A DNA stretch of 64,000 nt from Rhizobium sp. GN54. Lineage in GTDB: Bacteria > Pseudomonadota > Alphaproteobacteria > Rhizobiales > Rhizobiaceae. This document shows, piece after piece, positions 42,682 through 51,160 of this stretch. Location: the NCBI RefSeq assembly GCF_021026345.1, contig NZ_JAJNCZ010000001.1:744001-808000 (forward strand), in the 5' to 3' direction. The translations under genes and the position numbers were made by a program. The notes beneath the pieces were generated by a model, which was not told the DNA's origin, made no database searches, and saw only the letters and a list, made by a program, of their open reading frames with translations. Within the stretch, counting starts at the first letter, position 1, and the number at the start of each line of letters is the position of its first letter.

Positions 42682-42753
42682 CGACCCCGCTTGCGGCCAG
42701 CACCTGTGTGCGCCGCCTCGGTCCAGGAAAAGACATAGGGTGGATCACCGACG

Positions 42754-44013
42754 ATGAGACGTGTCGTTATCACAGGTACCGGCATGGTATCTCCTTTGGG
42801 CTGTGGTACCGAAGTGACCTGGTCCCGCCTTCTCGCCGGCGAGAGCGGCGCCCGTCAGGTGAGCGGCTTCGAGTTCGAGGATCTTCCCGCAAGAATTGCC
42901 TGCTACATTCCGACCGGCGACGGCACGGACGGCACCTACAGCGCCGACCAGTGGTTGGAGCCGAAGGAGCAGCGCAAGGTCGATCCCTTCATCGTCTATG
43001 CGGTCGCTGCCGCCGACATGGCGCTCGAGGATGCCGGCTGGCATCCGAAGACCGACGAGGAGCAGGTCGCCACCGGCGTCCTGATCGGTTCGGGCATCGG
43101 TGGCCTCGAGGGCATCGTCGAGGCAGGCTACATCCTGCGCGACAAGGGCCCCCGCCGCGTCTCTCCCTTCTTCATTCCCGGCCGCCTGATCAACCTCGCC
43201 TCCGGCCAGGTTTCGATCCGCCACAAGCTGCGCGGCCCCAATCATTCCGTCGTCACGGCCTGTTCGACCGGCGCGCATGCGATCGGCGATGCTTCGCGCC
43301 TGATCGCGCTCGGCGATGCCGACGTCATGGTCGCCGGCGGCACCGAATCGCCGATATCGCGCATGGCGCTCGCCGGCTTCTCCGCCTGCAAGGCGCTGTC
43401 GACGCAGTACAACGACGAGCCGACCATGGCCTCGCGCCCCTATGACCGCGACCGCGACGGTTTCGTCATGGGCGAGGGCGCAGGCATCGTCGTCCTCGAG
43501 GAGCTCGAGCACGCCAAGGCCCGCGGCGCCAAGATCTATGCCGAGGTGGTCGGCTACGGCCTCTCCGGCGACGCCTACCACATCACCGCGCCCTCCGAGG
43601 ACGGCGACGGCGCCTATCGCTGCATGCAGATGGCGCTGAAGCGCGCCGGCCTGACCCCCGCCGACCTCGACTACGTCAATGCCCACGGCACCTCGACGAT
43701 GGCCGACACGATCGAGCTCGGCGCGGTCGAGCGGCTGGTCGGAAACCATGCCGCCAGGCTGTCGATGTCGTCGACGAAGTCGGCGATCGGCCACCTGCTC
43801 GGCGCGGCCGGCGCGGTGGAGGCGATCTTCTCGGCGCTCGCGATCCGCGACAACGTCGCGCCGCCGACGCTCAACCTCGACAATCCGGAGGTCGAGACGG
43901 CCATCGACCTCGTGCCGCACAAGGCGCGCAAGCGCGAGATCAACGTGGCGCTCTCCAATTCCTTCGGCTTCGGCGGCACCAACGCTTCGCTGGTCCTGCG
44001 CCGCTATGCCTGA
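42754..44013 (+). CDS. fabF: 3-oxoacyl-ACP synthase II
   Basis: A 419-aa condensing enzyme that extends acyl-ACP with malonyl-ACP. The Cys-His-His set is visible: VVTACSTGAHAIG, NAHGTSTMADTIE and KSAIGHLLGAAG. Full length, ending NSFGFGGTNASLVLRRYA. It lies 109 bases after acpP beyond the hairpin at 42656, and is followed by a 315-base gap before mltG. Confidence 0.97.
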   Translation: MRRVVITGTGMVSPLGCGTEVTWSRLLAGESGARQVSGFEFEDLPARIACYIPTGDGTDGTYSADQWLEPKEQRKVDPFIVYAVAAADMALEDAGWHPKTDEEQVATGVLIGSGIGGLEGIVEAGYILRDKGPRRVSPFFIPGRLINLASGQVSIRHKLRGPNHSVVTACSTGAHAIGDASRLIALGDADVMVAGGTESPISRMALAGFSACKALSTQYNDEPTMASRPYDRDRDGFVMGEGAGIVVLEELEHAKARGAKIYAEVVGYGLSGDAYHITAPSEDGDGAYRCMQMALKRAGLTPADLDYVNAHGTSTMADTIELGAVERLVGNHAARLSMSSTKSAIGHLLGAAGAVEAIFSALAIRDNVAPPTLNLDNPEVETAIDLVPHKARKREINVALSNSFGFGGTNASLVLRRYA

Positions 44014-44328
44014 TCCGTCTCCGCGCCGCGGCGAATAGGCCGCGGCGTTGGGCCGTTCGGTCAGGGGATGCCGGGCGAATTCCGGTGACGGCGACGCGCT
44101 CGCCGCGCCCGAGGCAACACCGACGACGACTGCGGATCCCGCCCGGGGCGGGTTCCGTTCCTGTTTTTGCCGTATTGGTCTGCCCTAGTGGATCACGCGT
44201 TCGTGTGGGGTCATCGGGGCGCAGCTACAATAAACATCTGCGCATGATTCTTCTCCGCCCGACTGTCGCGGGGTGCGCGCGGGCAGGGAGGAGCGGACCA
44301 ACATGGCCAGATCATTCGAGGAGTGTCC
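44014..44328 (+). terminator. fabF-mltG gap with two hairpins
   Basis: 44024-44047: a perfect 9-bp stem (CGCCGCGGC / GCCGCGGCG), 11 bases after the fabF stop, the likely end of the fab transcript. At about 44139-44153 a second stem CCCGCC / GGCGGG is followed about ten bases later by a T5 run. The remainder holds no gene; the mltG ribosome site GAGGAG is at 44318-44323. Confidence 0.55.
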
Positions 44329-45513
44329 GTGAGCGACAATAACGATTCCAGCGACATGACCTTCGGTCGCGGCGACAATGCCAGCAAGGGGCCGATCATC
44401 CCGAAGTCGGCAAACGAGGTGCTGCGTCCCGAGCAGGTCCCGCACCCGCCGCGCCGCTCGCGCAAGGCGCGCAGCCAGCTGGTCATCTTCCTGAATTTCG
44501 TCATGACCGTCATCGTGCTGGTCACGGTGGCCGCGGCCGGGATCTTCTATTACGCGCTCGACACCTACGAGAGGCCCGGTCCGCTGGAGACCAACACCAA
44601 CTTCATCGTCCGCAACGGCGCCGGCCTCAACGAGATCGCCGCCAGCCTCGAGCGCAACAACGTCATCACCGACAGCCGCGTCTTCCGCGGCATGAGCCGC
44701 ATCTACCTGCAGGACGAGGTGCTGAAGGCCGGCGAATACGAGATCCGCGCCAATGCCTCGATGCACGACGTGCTGGAACTGCTGAAGTCCGGCAAGTCCA
44801 TCCTCTACAGCGTCTCGGTACCCGAGGGCCTGACGGTCAAGCAGGTGTTCCAGCGCCTGTCGGACGATCCGGTTCTGGAGGGCGACCTTCCCGCAGAGCT
44901 TCCGGCCGAGGGCTCGCTGATGCCCGACACCTACAAGTTCTCCCGCGGCACCAAGCGCGCCGACATCCTCCAGCAGATGCTGGGCGCCCAGAAGGCGCTG
45001 GTGGCGCAGATCTGGGATCGGCGCGACGACGGCCTGCCGATCGCGACCGAGGCCGAACTGGTGACGCTCGCCTCGATCGTCGAGAAGGAGACGGGCAGGG
45101 CGGACGAGCGCCCCCGCGTCGCCTCGGTGTTCATCAACCGCCTCGAAAAGAACATGCGCCTGCAGTCCGACCCGACGATCATCTACGGGATCTTCGGCGG
45201 CGACGGCAAACCGGCCGACCGGCCGATCCTGCAGTCCGACATCGAAAAGCAGACGCCCTACAACACCTACGTGATCAGGGGCCTGCCGCCGACGCCGATC
45301 GCAAATCCGGGGCGCGCCGCACTCGAGGCGGTGGCCAATCCGTCCAGGACCGACGACCTCTACTTCGTCGCCGACGGCACCGGCGGCCACGCCTTCGCCG
45401 AAACGCTCGACGACCACAACGCCAATGTCCGCCGGTGGCGCAAGCTGGAGGCCGAGAAGGCCGCCGAGGCCGCCAAGGAGGCGCAGGACGCCGGACAGGC
45501 GACCAGCCAGTGA
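44329..45513 (+). CDS. mltG: endolytic murein transglycosylase MltG
   Basis: A 394-aa inner-membrane enzyme that cuts nascent glycan strands in peptidoglycan. A cytoplasmic N-terminus of about 50 residues is followed by one membrane segment (LVIFLNFVMTVIVLVTVAAA) and a periplasmic YceG domain with GSLMPDTYKFSRGT, catalytic Glu in ASIVEKETGR, and LQSDPTIIYG, then GLPPTPIANPGRAALEA. GTG 44329 has GAGGAG five bases upstream; GTG 44323 is two codons earlier and worse spaced. A Lys/Ala/Glu-rich tail ends the protein. Confidence 0.95.
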   Translation: MSDNNDSSDMTFGRGDNASKGPIIPKSANEVLRPEQVPHPPRRSRKARSQLVIFLNFVMTVIVLVTVAAAGIFYYALDTYERPGPLETNTNFIVRNGAGLNEIAASLERNNVITDSRVFRGMSRIYLQDEVLKAGEYEIRANASMHDVLELLKSGKSILYSVSVPEGLTVKQVFQRLSDDPVLEGDLPAELPAEGSLMPDTYKFSRGTKRADILQQMLGAQKALVAQIWDRRDDGLPIATEAELVTLASIVEKETGRADERPRVASVFINRLEKNMRLQSDPTIIYGIFGGDGKPADRPILQSDIEKQTPYNTYVIRGLPPTPIANPGRAALEAVANPSRTDDLYFVADGTGGHAFAETLDDHNANVRRWRKLEAEKAAEAAKEAQDAGQATSQ

Positions 45514-45667
45514 CGATGCCGGGGGCGGCGCGTCCGCCTCCGCCCGCCGCATCGGCTGTGTGTTGTCGACGGACCCCACGCTTTTCCTCCCGGAAAGAGC
45601 TATAAGAAAAGGGAGCGCGCTGCGGCTGATTCCGCAGGCGCCGCATCCAGCTCGAGCGGAGATCGCC

Positions 45668-46555
45668 ATGCCTTTGCAATCCATGACCGGGTTCGCGCGA
45701 AGCGAGGGGACGAGCGGCCGTTGCCGCTGGGCCTGGGAGCTGCGCTCGGTCAACGGCAAGGGGCTCGACCTGCGCATCCGCCTGCCGCAGGGTTTCGAGC
45801 ACTTCGAGCCGGCCGTGCGGCAGAAGGCGGCGGCCGTCTTCACCCGCGGCAACATGCAGATCGGCCTTTCCGTCTCGATCGCCGAGCCGCAGGTGCAGCC
45901 GGTGGTCAACCAGGGGGCGCTCTCGGCGATCCTGTCGCTGCGCGAGCAGCTTGCCGGCATCGTCGACCCCGCCCCGCTGCGGCTGGACACGCTGCTTTCG
46001 GTGCGCGGCGTGGTCGATTTCCGCGAGGCCGAGGAGAGTGAGGACGAGCGTGCGCGCCGCGATGCCGACATCGCCGCGGGCCTCGATGCCGCCGTCGAGC
46101 GCCTGCTTGCCATGCGGCAGGGCGAGGGCGGTGCGCTGCAGCAGGTGCTTTTTGCGCAGGTCGGCCGGATCGCCGAGCTGGCCGCCCTCATCGAGGCCGA
46201 CGACAGCCGTGGCGTCGAGGCGATCGCCGGGCGGCTTGCCCAGCAGGTCCAGATGCTGATGCAGGGCAATGGCGGCCTCGACCGCGACCGGCTCTACCAG
46301 GAGGCCGTTCTGCTCGCCACCAAGGCGGACCTGCGCGAGGAGATCGACCGGCTGGGCGCCCATGTCCGCGCCGCGGGCGAGCTGCTGGCGGCCGACCACC
46401 CGGTCGGAAGAAAGCTGGACTTCCTTGCACAGGAATTTAACCGGGAAGCGAATACCATCTGCTCCAAGTCCAACGCCGCCGCCGTCACGGCCGCCGGCAT
46501 CGAACTCAAGGTCGTGATCGACCAGTTCCGCGAACAGATACAGAATTTGGAGTAG
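45668..46555 (+). CDS. YicC family protein (endoribonuclease-like)
   Basis: A 295-aa protein with the YicC N-terminal blocks MPLQSMTGFARSEG and WELRSVNGKGLDLRIRLP and the C-terminal DUF1732 block GRKLDFLAQEFNREANTICS followed by KSNAAAVTAAGIELKVVIDQ. YicC proteins are reported to have RNase activity in E. coli and B. subtilis; the physiological targets here are unknown. ATG 45668 has CGGAGA five bases upstream. It is 3 bases from gmk and co-transcribed with it, the usual arrangement. Confidence 0.93.
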   Translation: MPLQSMTGFARSEGTSGRCRWAWELRSVNGKGLDLRIRLPQGFEHFEPAVRQKAAAVFTRGNMQIGLSVSIAEPQVQPVVNQGALSAILSLREQLAGIVDPAPLRLDTLLSVRGVVDFREAEESEDERARRDADIAAGLDAAVERLLAMRQGEGGALQQVLFAQVGRIAELAALIEADDSRGVEAIAGRLAQQVQMLMQGNGGLDRDRLYQEAVLLATKADLREEIDRLGAHVRAAGELLAADHPVGRKLDFLAQEFNREANTICSKSNAAAVTAAGIELKVVIDQFREQIQNLE

Positions 46556-46558
46556 GCC

Positions 46559-47224
46559 ATGACCGCGCCGCAGAAGTCCCAACCGATCCAGATTGCCCGG
46601 CGCGGGCTGATGCTGGTGATTTCCTCGCCCTCGGGCGCCGGCAAGTCGACGATCGCCCGCAACCTTCTGGAACGCGATGCGGGGATCAGCCTGTCGGTCA
46701 GCGTCACCACCCGGCAGCGCCGCCCGAGCGAGATCGCCGGCCATCACTATCATTTCATCGACCGGGGCGAATTCGACATGCTGCGCGATTCCGACGCGCT
46801 TCTGGAATGGGCCGAGGTGCACGGCAATTTCTACGGCACCCCGCGCAAGCCGGTCGAGGAGGCGATGGCCGCCGGTCGCGACATGCTGTTCGACATCGAC
46901 TGGCAGGGCGCGCAGCAGTTGCAGGAGAAGATGGCGGCGGACGTGGTCTCGATCTTCATCCTGCCGCCGTCGATGACCGAGCTGCAGTCGCGCCTGCACC
47001 GCCGCGCCGAGGACACCGAAGAGGTGATCGCGACGCGGCTCGCCAATTCCCGCGCCGAGATCGAGCACTGGCATGAATACGACTACGTCATCCTCAACGA
47101 CGACCTGACGGCCGCCTTCGACGCCGTGCAGAGCATCGTCAAGGCCGAGCGCCTGCGCCGCGACCGCCGCCACGGCATGTTCGACTTCGTCTCGAAACTC
47201 TTGACCGAGAAGCCGGCACTTTGA
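46559..47224 (+). CDS. gmk: guanylate kinase
   Basis: A 221-aa enzyme that phosphorylates GMP/dGMP to GDP/dGDP. P-loop [13 protein letters not shown]-binding block [19 protein letters not shown] and [12 protein letters not shown] are complete. The Arg/Lys-rich C-terminus ([19 protein letters not shown]) is usual for rhizobial Gmk. Last gene of the rightward run; converges with the acetyltransferase at 47285. Confidence 0.97.
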   Translation: MTAPQKSQPIQIARRGLMLVISSPSGAGKSTIARNLLERDAGISLSVSVTTRQRRPSEIAGHHYHFIDRGEFDMLRDSDALLEWAEVHGNFYGTPRKPVEEAMAAGRDMLFDIDWQGAQQLQEKMAADVVSIFILPPSMTELQSRLHRRAEDTEEVIATRLANSRAEIEHWHEYDYVILNDDLTAAFDAVQSIVKAERLRRDRRHGMFDFVSKLLTEKPAL

Positions 47225-47284
47225 GGGTGAGATCGGCAGCGAAATGACGCTTCAGGGGCGATTGTCGGCCGCATTGCCTGGTTT

Positions 47285-47917
47285 TCAAACGATCCTGAGT
47301 GCCGCGAGGTCGCCCTCTTCAAGGATGGCCAGGTTCGCGTCGATTTTCTCGAGGGGCCAATGCCACCAGGCAATATCGAGAAGCGCGCTGACGGTCTCGG
47401 CGGGATAGCGCATCCGAATGACCGTAGCCGGATTCCCTCCGACAACTGCGTAAGGTGGAACGTCGCGGGCGACGACGGACCCGGCAGCGATGATCGCGCC
47501 TGAACCGATCTGCACGCCCGGCATGATCGCTGCGTTATGGCCAATCCAGACGTCGTGCCCGACCACCGTATCTTTGACCGGCAGGTCCTTGTAGCCGAAG
47601 GTCTCGGGCCTGAAGATGCGGAATGGATAGGTGGTAAAGCCCGTCATCGGATGATTGGCGGAACTTGTGATGAAATAGCTTCCCCTGGCGATCTGGACAA
47701 AACTGCCGATGATCAACCGCTCGCGGACGCTGTGACCGAGATAGGGCGCGAGTATTTCGGCAGTGTCCTCCGGCTCGCCGGAGTGGGTGAAATAGCTGTA
47801 TTCGCCGATCTCCATGCGCGGATGGCTGATAACGTTCTTGAGGTGGACAGTGTCGCGATAGAGCGTTTCGTCCGGCAGGGTGATTGGGTGCGTTGCATTC
47901 GCATCGAGAAGAGGCAT
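47285..47917 (-). CDS. CatB/Vat-type hexapeptide O-acetyltransferase
   Basis: A 210-aa left-handed beta-helix acetyltransferase of the xenobiotic acetyltransferase (XAT) class. The catalytic His is probably in [18 protein letters not shown]; hexapeptide repeats run through [20 protein letters not shown] and [20 protein letters not shown]. Members acetylate chloramphenicol or streptogramins, but most chromosomal homologues have no proven resistance role. ATG 47917 is preferred over GTG 47926; the ribosome site is weak for both. It is placed alone between gmk and rsmA, and its base composition looks a little less GC-rich than its neighbours, so it may be acquired. Confidence 0.87.
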   Translation of the reverse strand: MPLLDANATHPITLPDETLYRDTVHLKNVISHPRMEIGEYSYFTHSGEPEDTAEILAPYLGHSVRERLIIGSFVQIARGSYFITSSANHPMTGFTTYPFRIFRPETFGYKDLPVKDTVVGHDVWIGHNAAIMPGVQIGSGAIIAAGSVVARDVPPYAVVGGNPATVIRMRYPAETVSALLDIAWWHWPLEKIDANLAILEEGDLAALRIV

Positions 47918-48065
47918 CAAAATCACCGTTCAGAGCAAGGCTGGCAGTCGGAAGACCGAGGCTAGCCCCTTGGGAGCGAGGGAATCCATCCCGCGACCCG
48001 AATGCTCCGATGAATAATTCGAATGGTGTTGCGCTTGACGCTTTGGCGATCGGATCGTCGGCTGC

Positions 48066-48896
48066 TCAGAGGCTGTTCGCCAGCGTCACGAATTCCTCGA
48101 CCGACAGCGTTTCCGCCCGCCGTTGCGGGTCGATCCCTGCTTTTGCCAGCAGCGCCTCGCCGCCGAGCGCTTTCAGGCTCTGGCGCAGCATCTTGCGGCG
48201 CTGGCCGAAGGCCGCCTGGGTGACGCGCTCGAGTGCTGCGGCCGGGCAGGGCAGGGGATCTGCGACCGGCTCGAGATGGACGACCGAGGAGGTGACCTTC
48301 GGCGGCGGCACGAAGGCCTGCGGCGGCACGTCGAAGGCGAGCCGCGCCTGCGTCCGCCAGCCGGCCAGCACCCCGAGGCGGCCATAGTGGTCGTCGTCCT
48401 CCCGGGCAACGATGCGCAGGCCCACCTCGCGCTGGAACATCAGCGTCAGCGACCGGTAGAACGGCGGCCACGCCTTCGGCAGCAGCCAGTTCACCAGCAA
48501 TTGCGTGCCGACATTATAGGGCAGGTTGGCGATGATGCGGACCGGCTCGCCCGCAGGCACCAGCGCCTCGAAATCGACCTTCAGCGCGTCGCCCTCGATC
48601 ACGCTCAGCCGGCCCGGATAGTGGTCGGAGATCTCCTGCAGCGCCGGCATCGCGCGGGCGTCGCGTTCGATGGCGATCACATGCTTCGCCCCGAGCGACA
48701 GGATCGCGCGCGTCAGCCCGCCCGGACCGGGGCCGACCTCGATGACGGTGCAGTCCTCCAGCGGCCCGGCGGTGCGGGCGATCTTCTGGGTCAGGTTGAG
48801 GTCGAGCAGGAAGTTCTGGCCGAGTGACTTCTTCGCGTCCAGCCCGTGGCGCTGGATCACCTCGCGCAGCGGCGGCAGTCCGTCGATTGCCGCCAT
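48066..48896 (-). CDS. rsmA: 16S rRNA dimethyladenosine methyltransferase (KsgA)
   Basis: A 276-aa SAM-dependent enzyme that dimethylates two adjacent adenines near the 3' end of 16S r[14 protein letters not shown], the SAM loop [16 protein letters not shown] and the catalytic NLPYNVG are all intact. Its ATG shares one base with the pdxA stop (TGATG), so the two are translationally coupled, as is common. Confidence 0.97.
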   Translation of the reverse strand: MAAIDGLPPLREVIQRHGLDAKKSLGQNFLLDLNLTQKIARTAGPLEDCTVIEVGPGPGGLTRAILSLGAKHVIAIERDARAMPALQEISDHYPGRLSVIEGDALKVDFEALVPAGEPVRIIANLPYNVGTQLLVNWLLPKAWPPFYRSLTLMFQREVGLRIVAREDDDHYGRLGVLAGWRTQARLAFDVPPQAFVPPPKVTSSVVHLEPVADPLPCPAAALERVTQAAFGQRRKMLRQSLKALGGEALLAKAGIDPQRRAETLSVEEFVTLANSL

Positions 48897-49936
48897 CAGC
48901 CTTCGCCCCGCAGCGCCGCCGCACCTTCGTGCAGCGCGAGTTCCCGGGCGAGCCGCAGCGCCGCCAGCAGGCTGTCCGGCTTCGCCTTGCCCGTGCCGGC
49001 CAGCGCGAACGCGGTGCCGTGGTCGGGCGAGGTGCGGATGAAGGGCAGGCCGAGGGTGGCGTTCACCGAATCGTCGAAGCCGAGCGCCTTGGCCGGGATC
49101 AGCGCCTGGTCGTGATACATGCAGATCGCCACGTCATAGGTGGCACGCGCAGCCTCGTGGAACATGGTATCGGCCGGCAGCGGCCCGAAGGCGTCGATGC
49201 CCGCAGCCTTCAGCCGCGCGATCGCCGGCGCCACCACGGCGTCGTCCTCCACCCCCAGCGCCCCGCCTTCGCCGGCATGCGGGTTCAGGCCGGCGACGGC
49301 CAGCCGCGGCGCGGCGATGCCGAAGCGCTGGCGCAGATCGTTCGCCGTCACAAGCGCCGTCTCGAAGACGAGGTCTTCGGTCAGTGCCGCCGGAACGTCC
49401 TTCAGCGGAATGTGGATCGTGACAGGAACGCTGCGCAGCTTCGGCCCGGCAAGCAGCATGACCGGCAGGACCGGCCGGCCGGTCGCGCGCGTGGCGAGGG
49501 CGGCGAGATATTCGGTATGGCCGGGGAAGGGGAAGCCGGCGTCGTAGAGCACCGCCTTGGCGATCGGGTTCGTCACCACCGCCGCGCATCGTCCCGCCAT
49601 CGTCAGCGTCACCGCCGTCTCGATCGCGCCGATGATCGCACCGGCATTGCGCGACGACGGTGCGCCGGCAAGGGCGGGTTCGGCAAGACGGACCGGCAGG
49701 ACGGGAATGGCGTCGTCGAATACGGATGCGGCGGTCTCGGGGGTCGCCTCCGCGATCGCCGCCTCGGTTCCGAGCGCCTTCGCACGGTCCGCAAGCGCCT
49801 CCGGGTCGCCGATGAAGAGAAAGGCCGGCAGGCCGAGGGTCCGGCGCGCGGCCCAGAGCGCGAGCGTGATGTCGAGACCGATCCCGGACGGGTCGCCCAT
49901 CGTAAGGGCCAGCGGGGGAGCGGTCACAGCGGTCAT
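48896..49936 (-). CDS. pdxA: 4-hydroxythreonine-4-phosphate dehydrogenase
   Basis: A 346-aa NAD-dependent enzyme of pyridoxal phosphate synthesis. [15 protein letters not shown] at the N-terminus and the metal-binding histidines in [18 protein letters not shown] and [13 protein letters not shown] are present. ATG 49936 is taken from homologous starts; its ribosome site is weak, and an in-frame TTG 18 bases earlier is possible. It lies between surA and rsmA in the conserved order. Confidence 0.95.
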   Translation of the reverse strand: MTAVTAPPLALTMGDPSGIGLDITLALWAARRTLGLPAFLFIGDPEALADRAKALGTEAAIAEATPETAASVFDDAIPVLPVRLAEPALAGAPSSRNAGAIIGAIETAVTLTMAGRCAAVVTNPIAKAVLYDAGFPFPGHTEYLAALATRATGRPVLPVMLLAGPKLRSVPVTIHIPLKDVPAALTEDLVFETALVTANDLRQRFGIAAPRLAVAGLNPHAGEGGALGVEDDAVVAPAIARLKAAGIDAFGPLPADTMFHEAARATYDVAICMYHDQALIPAKALGFDDSVNATLGLPFIRTSPDHGTAFALAGTGKAKPDSLLAALRLARELALHEGAAALRGEG

Positions 49937-49997
49937 GGATGCGGTTTCTGTCAAGGAGGCACCGGCGCGACAGGGGCGCACCGGCGCTCTAAAGGGA

Positions 49998-50939
49998 TCA
50001 GCGGTTGACGATCTGCGCCTTGCTGCGCAGCTCATCGAGATATTTCTGGCTGTTGCTGTCTTCCTTCTCGCCGCCGCCCTTACCGAGTTCCTCGGCGCGG
50101 AAGACCATCTCGGCCGCCATGTCGTCATTGACCTCGCGCTTCTTGCAGATGCCGAGATACTCGACGCCGCGCGGCGTCACGCGCGTGCCGGTCGTGTTGC
50201 CCTGGGCCTTCTCGATCAGCGGCTTCCAGTCTTCCGGCAGCTGCGGGGCGAGCACGCGGCCGAGTTCCTTGATCGATACGTCGTGCATGGTCGCCGCGAA
50301 GATCTTGGCGTCGTCGCAGCCCGGATATTTCGAGCGCGAGGCTTCCGCCTCGGCCTGGCGCTTGCCGAGAATGGCGCTGCGGCGCTTCTCCGGAACGACG
50401 AAGATCACCTGCTGCAGGAAATATTCGGTGGTGGACGGCTTCTGCCCGCCGCTTTCCTGCATGCGCTCCACCAGCGACTTGCCGCCGGGACCGTTGCCGT
50501 AGCGGGCGTTGACCACCCGCGGCCAGCTCATCTGCACGGCGATGTACTGCTTGAAGTGATCCGAGCCGACGCCGGCCTGGTCGAGGATCTTGTTGAGCTG
50601 GTCCGTCGACAGCTTGTTGCCGGAGGCGAAGCGGGCATAGGACGCGTCGACGTCCGCCGTGCTGACCGACATCCTCAGACGCGCGATCTCGCTGCGCTTG
50701 AGCGTCTCGTCGATCAGTTGCTGGCGCGCGATCTCGCGCGTGCTCTTGGTCCGCTGGAGTTTCAGGAAGGCCGCCCGGCGGCTGACGTCGCCCGAGGTGA
50801 TGGCCGAACCGTTCACGACGGCCTCGACCCCGGTTGCCGCGACGGCCGGGCCTGCGAAAGGCGGCGCGACGGTTGCCGTGGCCGCAAGGATGACCGTGCC
50901 GAGAGCCATCGCCCGCATCATTGACATCATGTTCCTCAT
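49998..50939 (-). CDS. surA: SurA-like periplasmic chaperone
   Basis: About 313 aa. A signal peptide ([20 protein letters not shown], likely cut after AVAA) is followed by the SurA N-terminal chaperone region ([20 protein letters not shown], then [17 protein letters not shown]). The part where a parvulin PPIase domain should be ([15 protein letters not shown] on) is short and weakly matched, so isomerase activity is doubtful. SurA helps fold outer-membrane proteins such as LptD, encoded just upstream. ATG 50939 has AAGGG six bases upstream; ATG 50945 is an alternative. Confidence 0.85.
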   Translation of the reverse strand: MRNMMSMMRAMALGTVILAATATVAPPFAGPAVAATGVEAVVNGSAITSGDVSRRAAFLKLQRTKSTREIARQQLIDETLKRSEIARLRMSVSTADVDASYARFASGNKLSTDQLNKILDQAGVGSDHFKQYIAVQMSWPRVVNARYGNGPGGKSLVERMQESGGQKPSTTEYFLQQVIFVVPEKRRSAILGKRQAEAEASRSKYPGCDDAKIFAATMHDVSIKELGRVLAPQLPEDWKPLIEKAQGNTTGTRVTPRGVEYLGICKKREVNDDMAAEMVFRAEELGKGGGEKEDSNSQKYLDELRSKAQIVNR

Positions 50940-51160
50940 GCCCATCCCTTTCCGTGGCTCGGCGCGCCGTCCGCATCCCGTCGGGATGCCCGCGTGCCGG
51001 TCCGGAGAGCGTTGCAGTGTGCCGCTGCGCGCGCTCCCGCCGTTTCCTCTACGCGAGATTGCGCAAATCAACTTTCCCGCGCGTCGCGTCCTTCTCGCGG
51101 CCATTTGCATAATACATGCGGCCAAACGATGACAAGTGCGGTCCGAGCGGGCTTGCCTGC

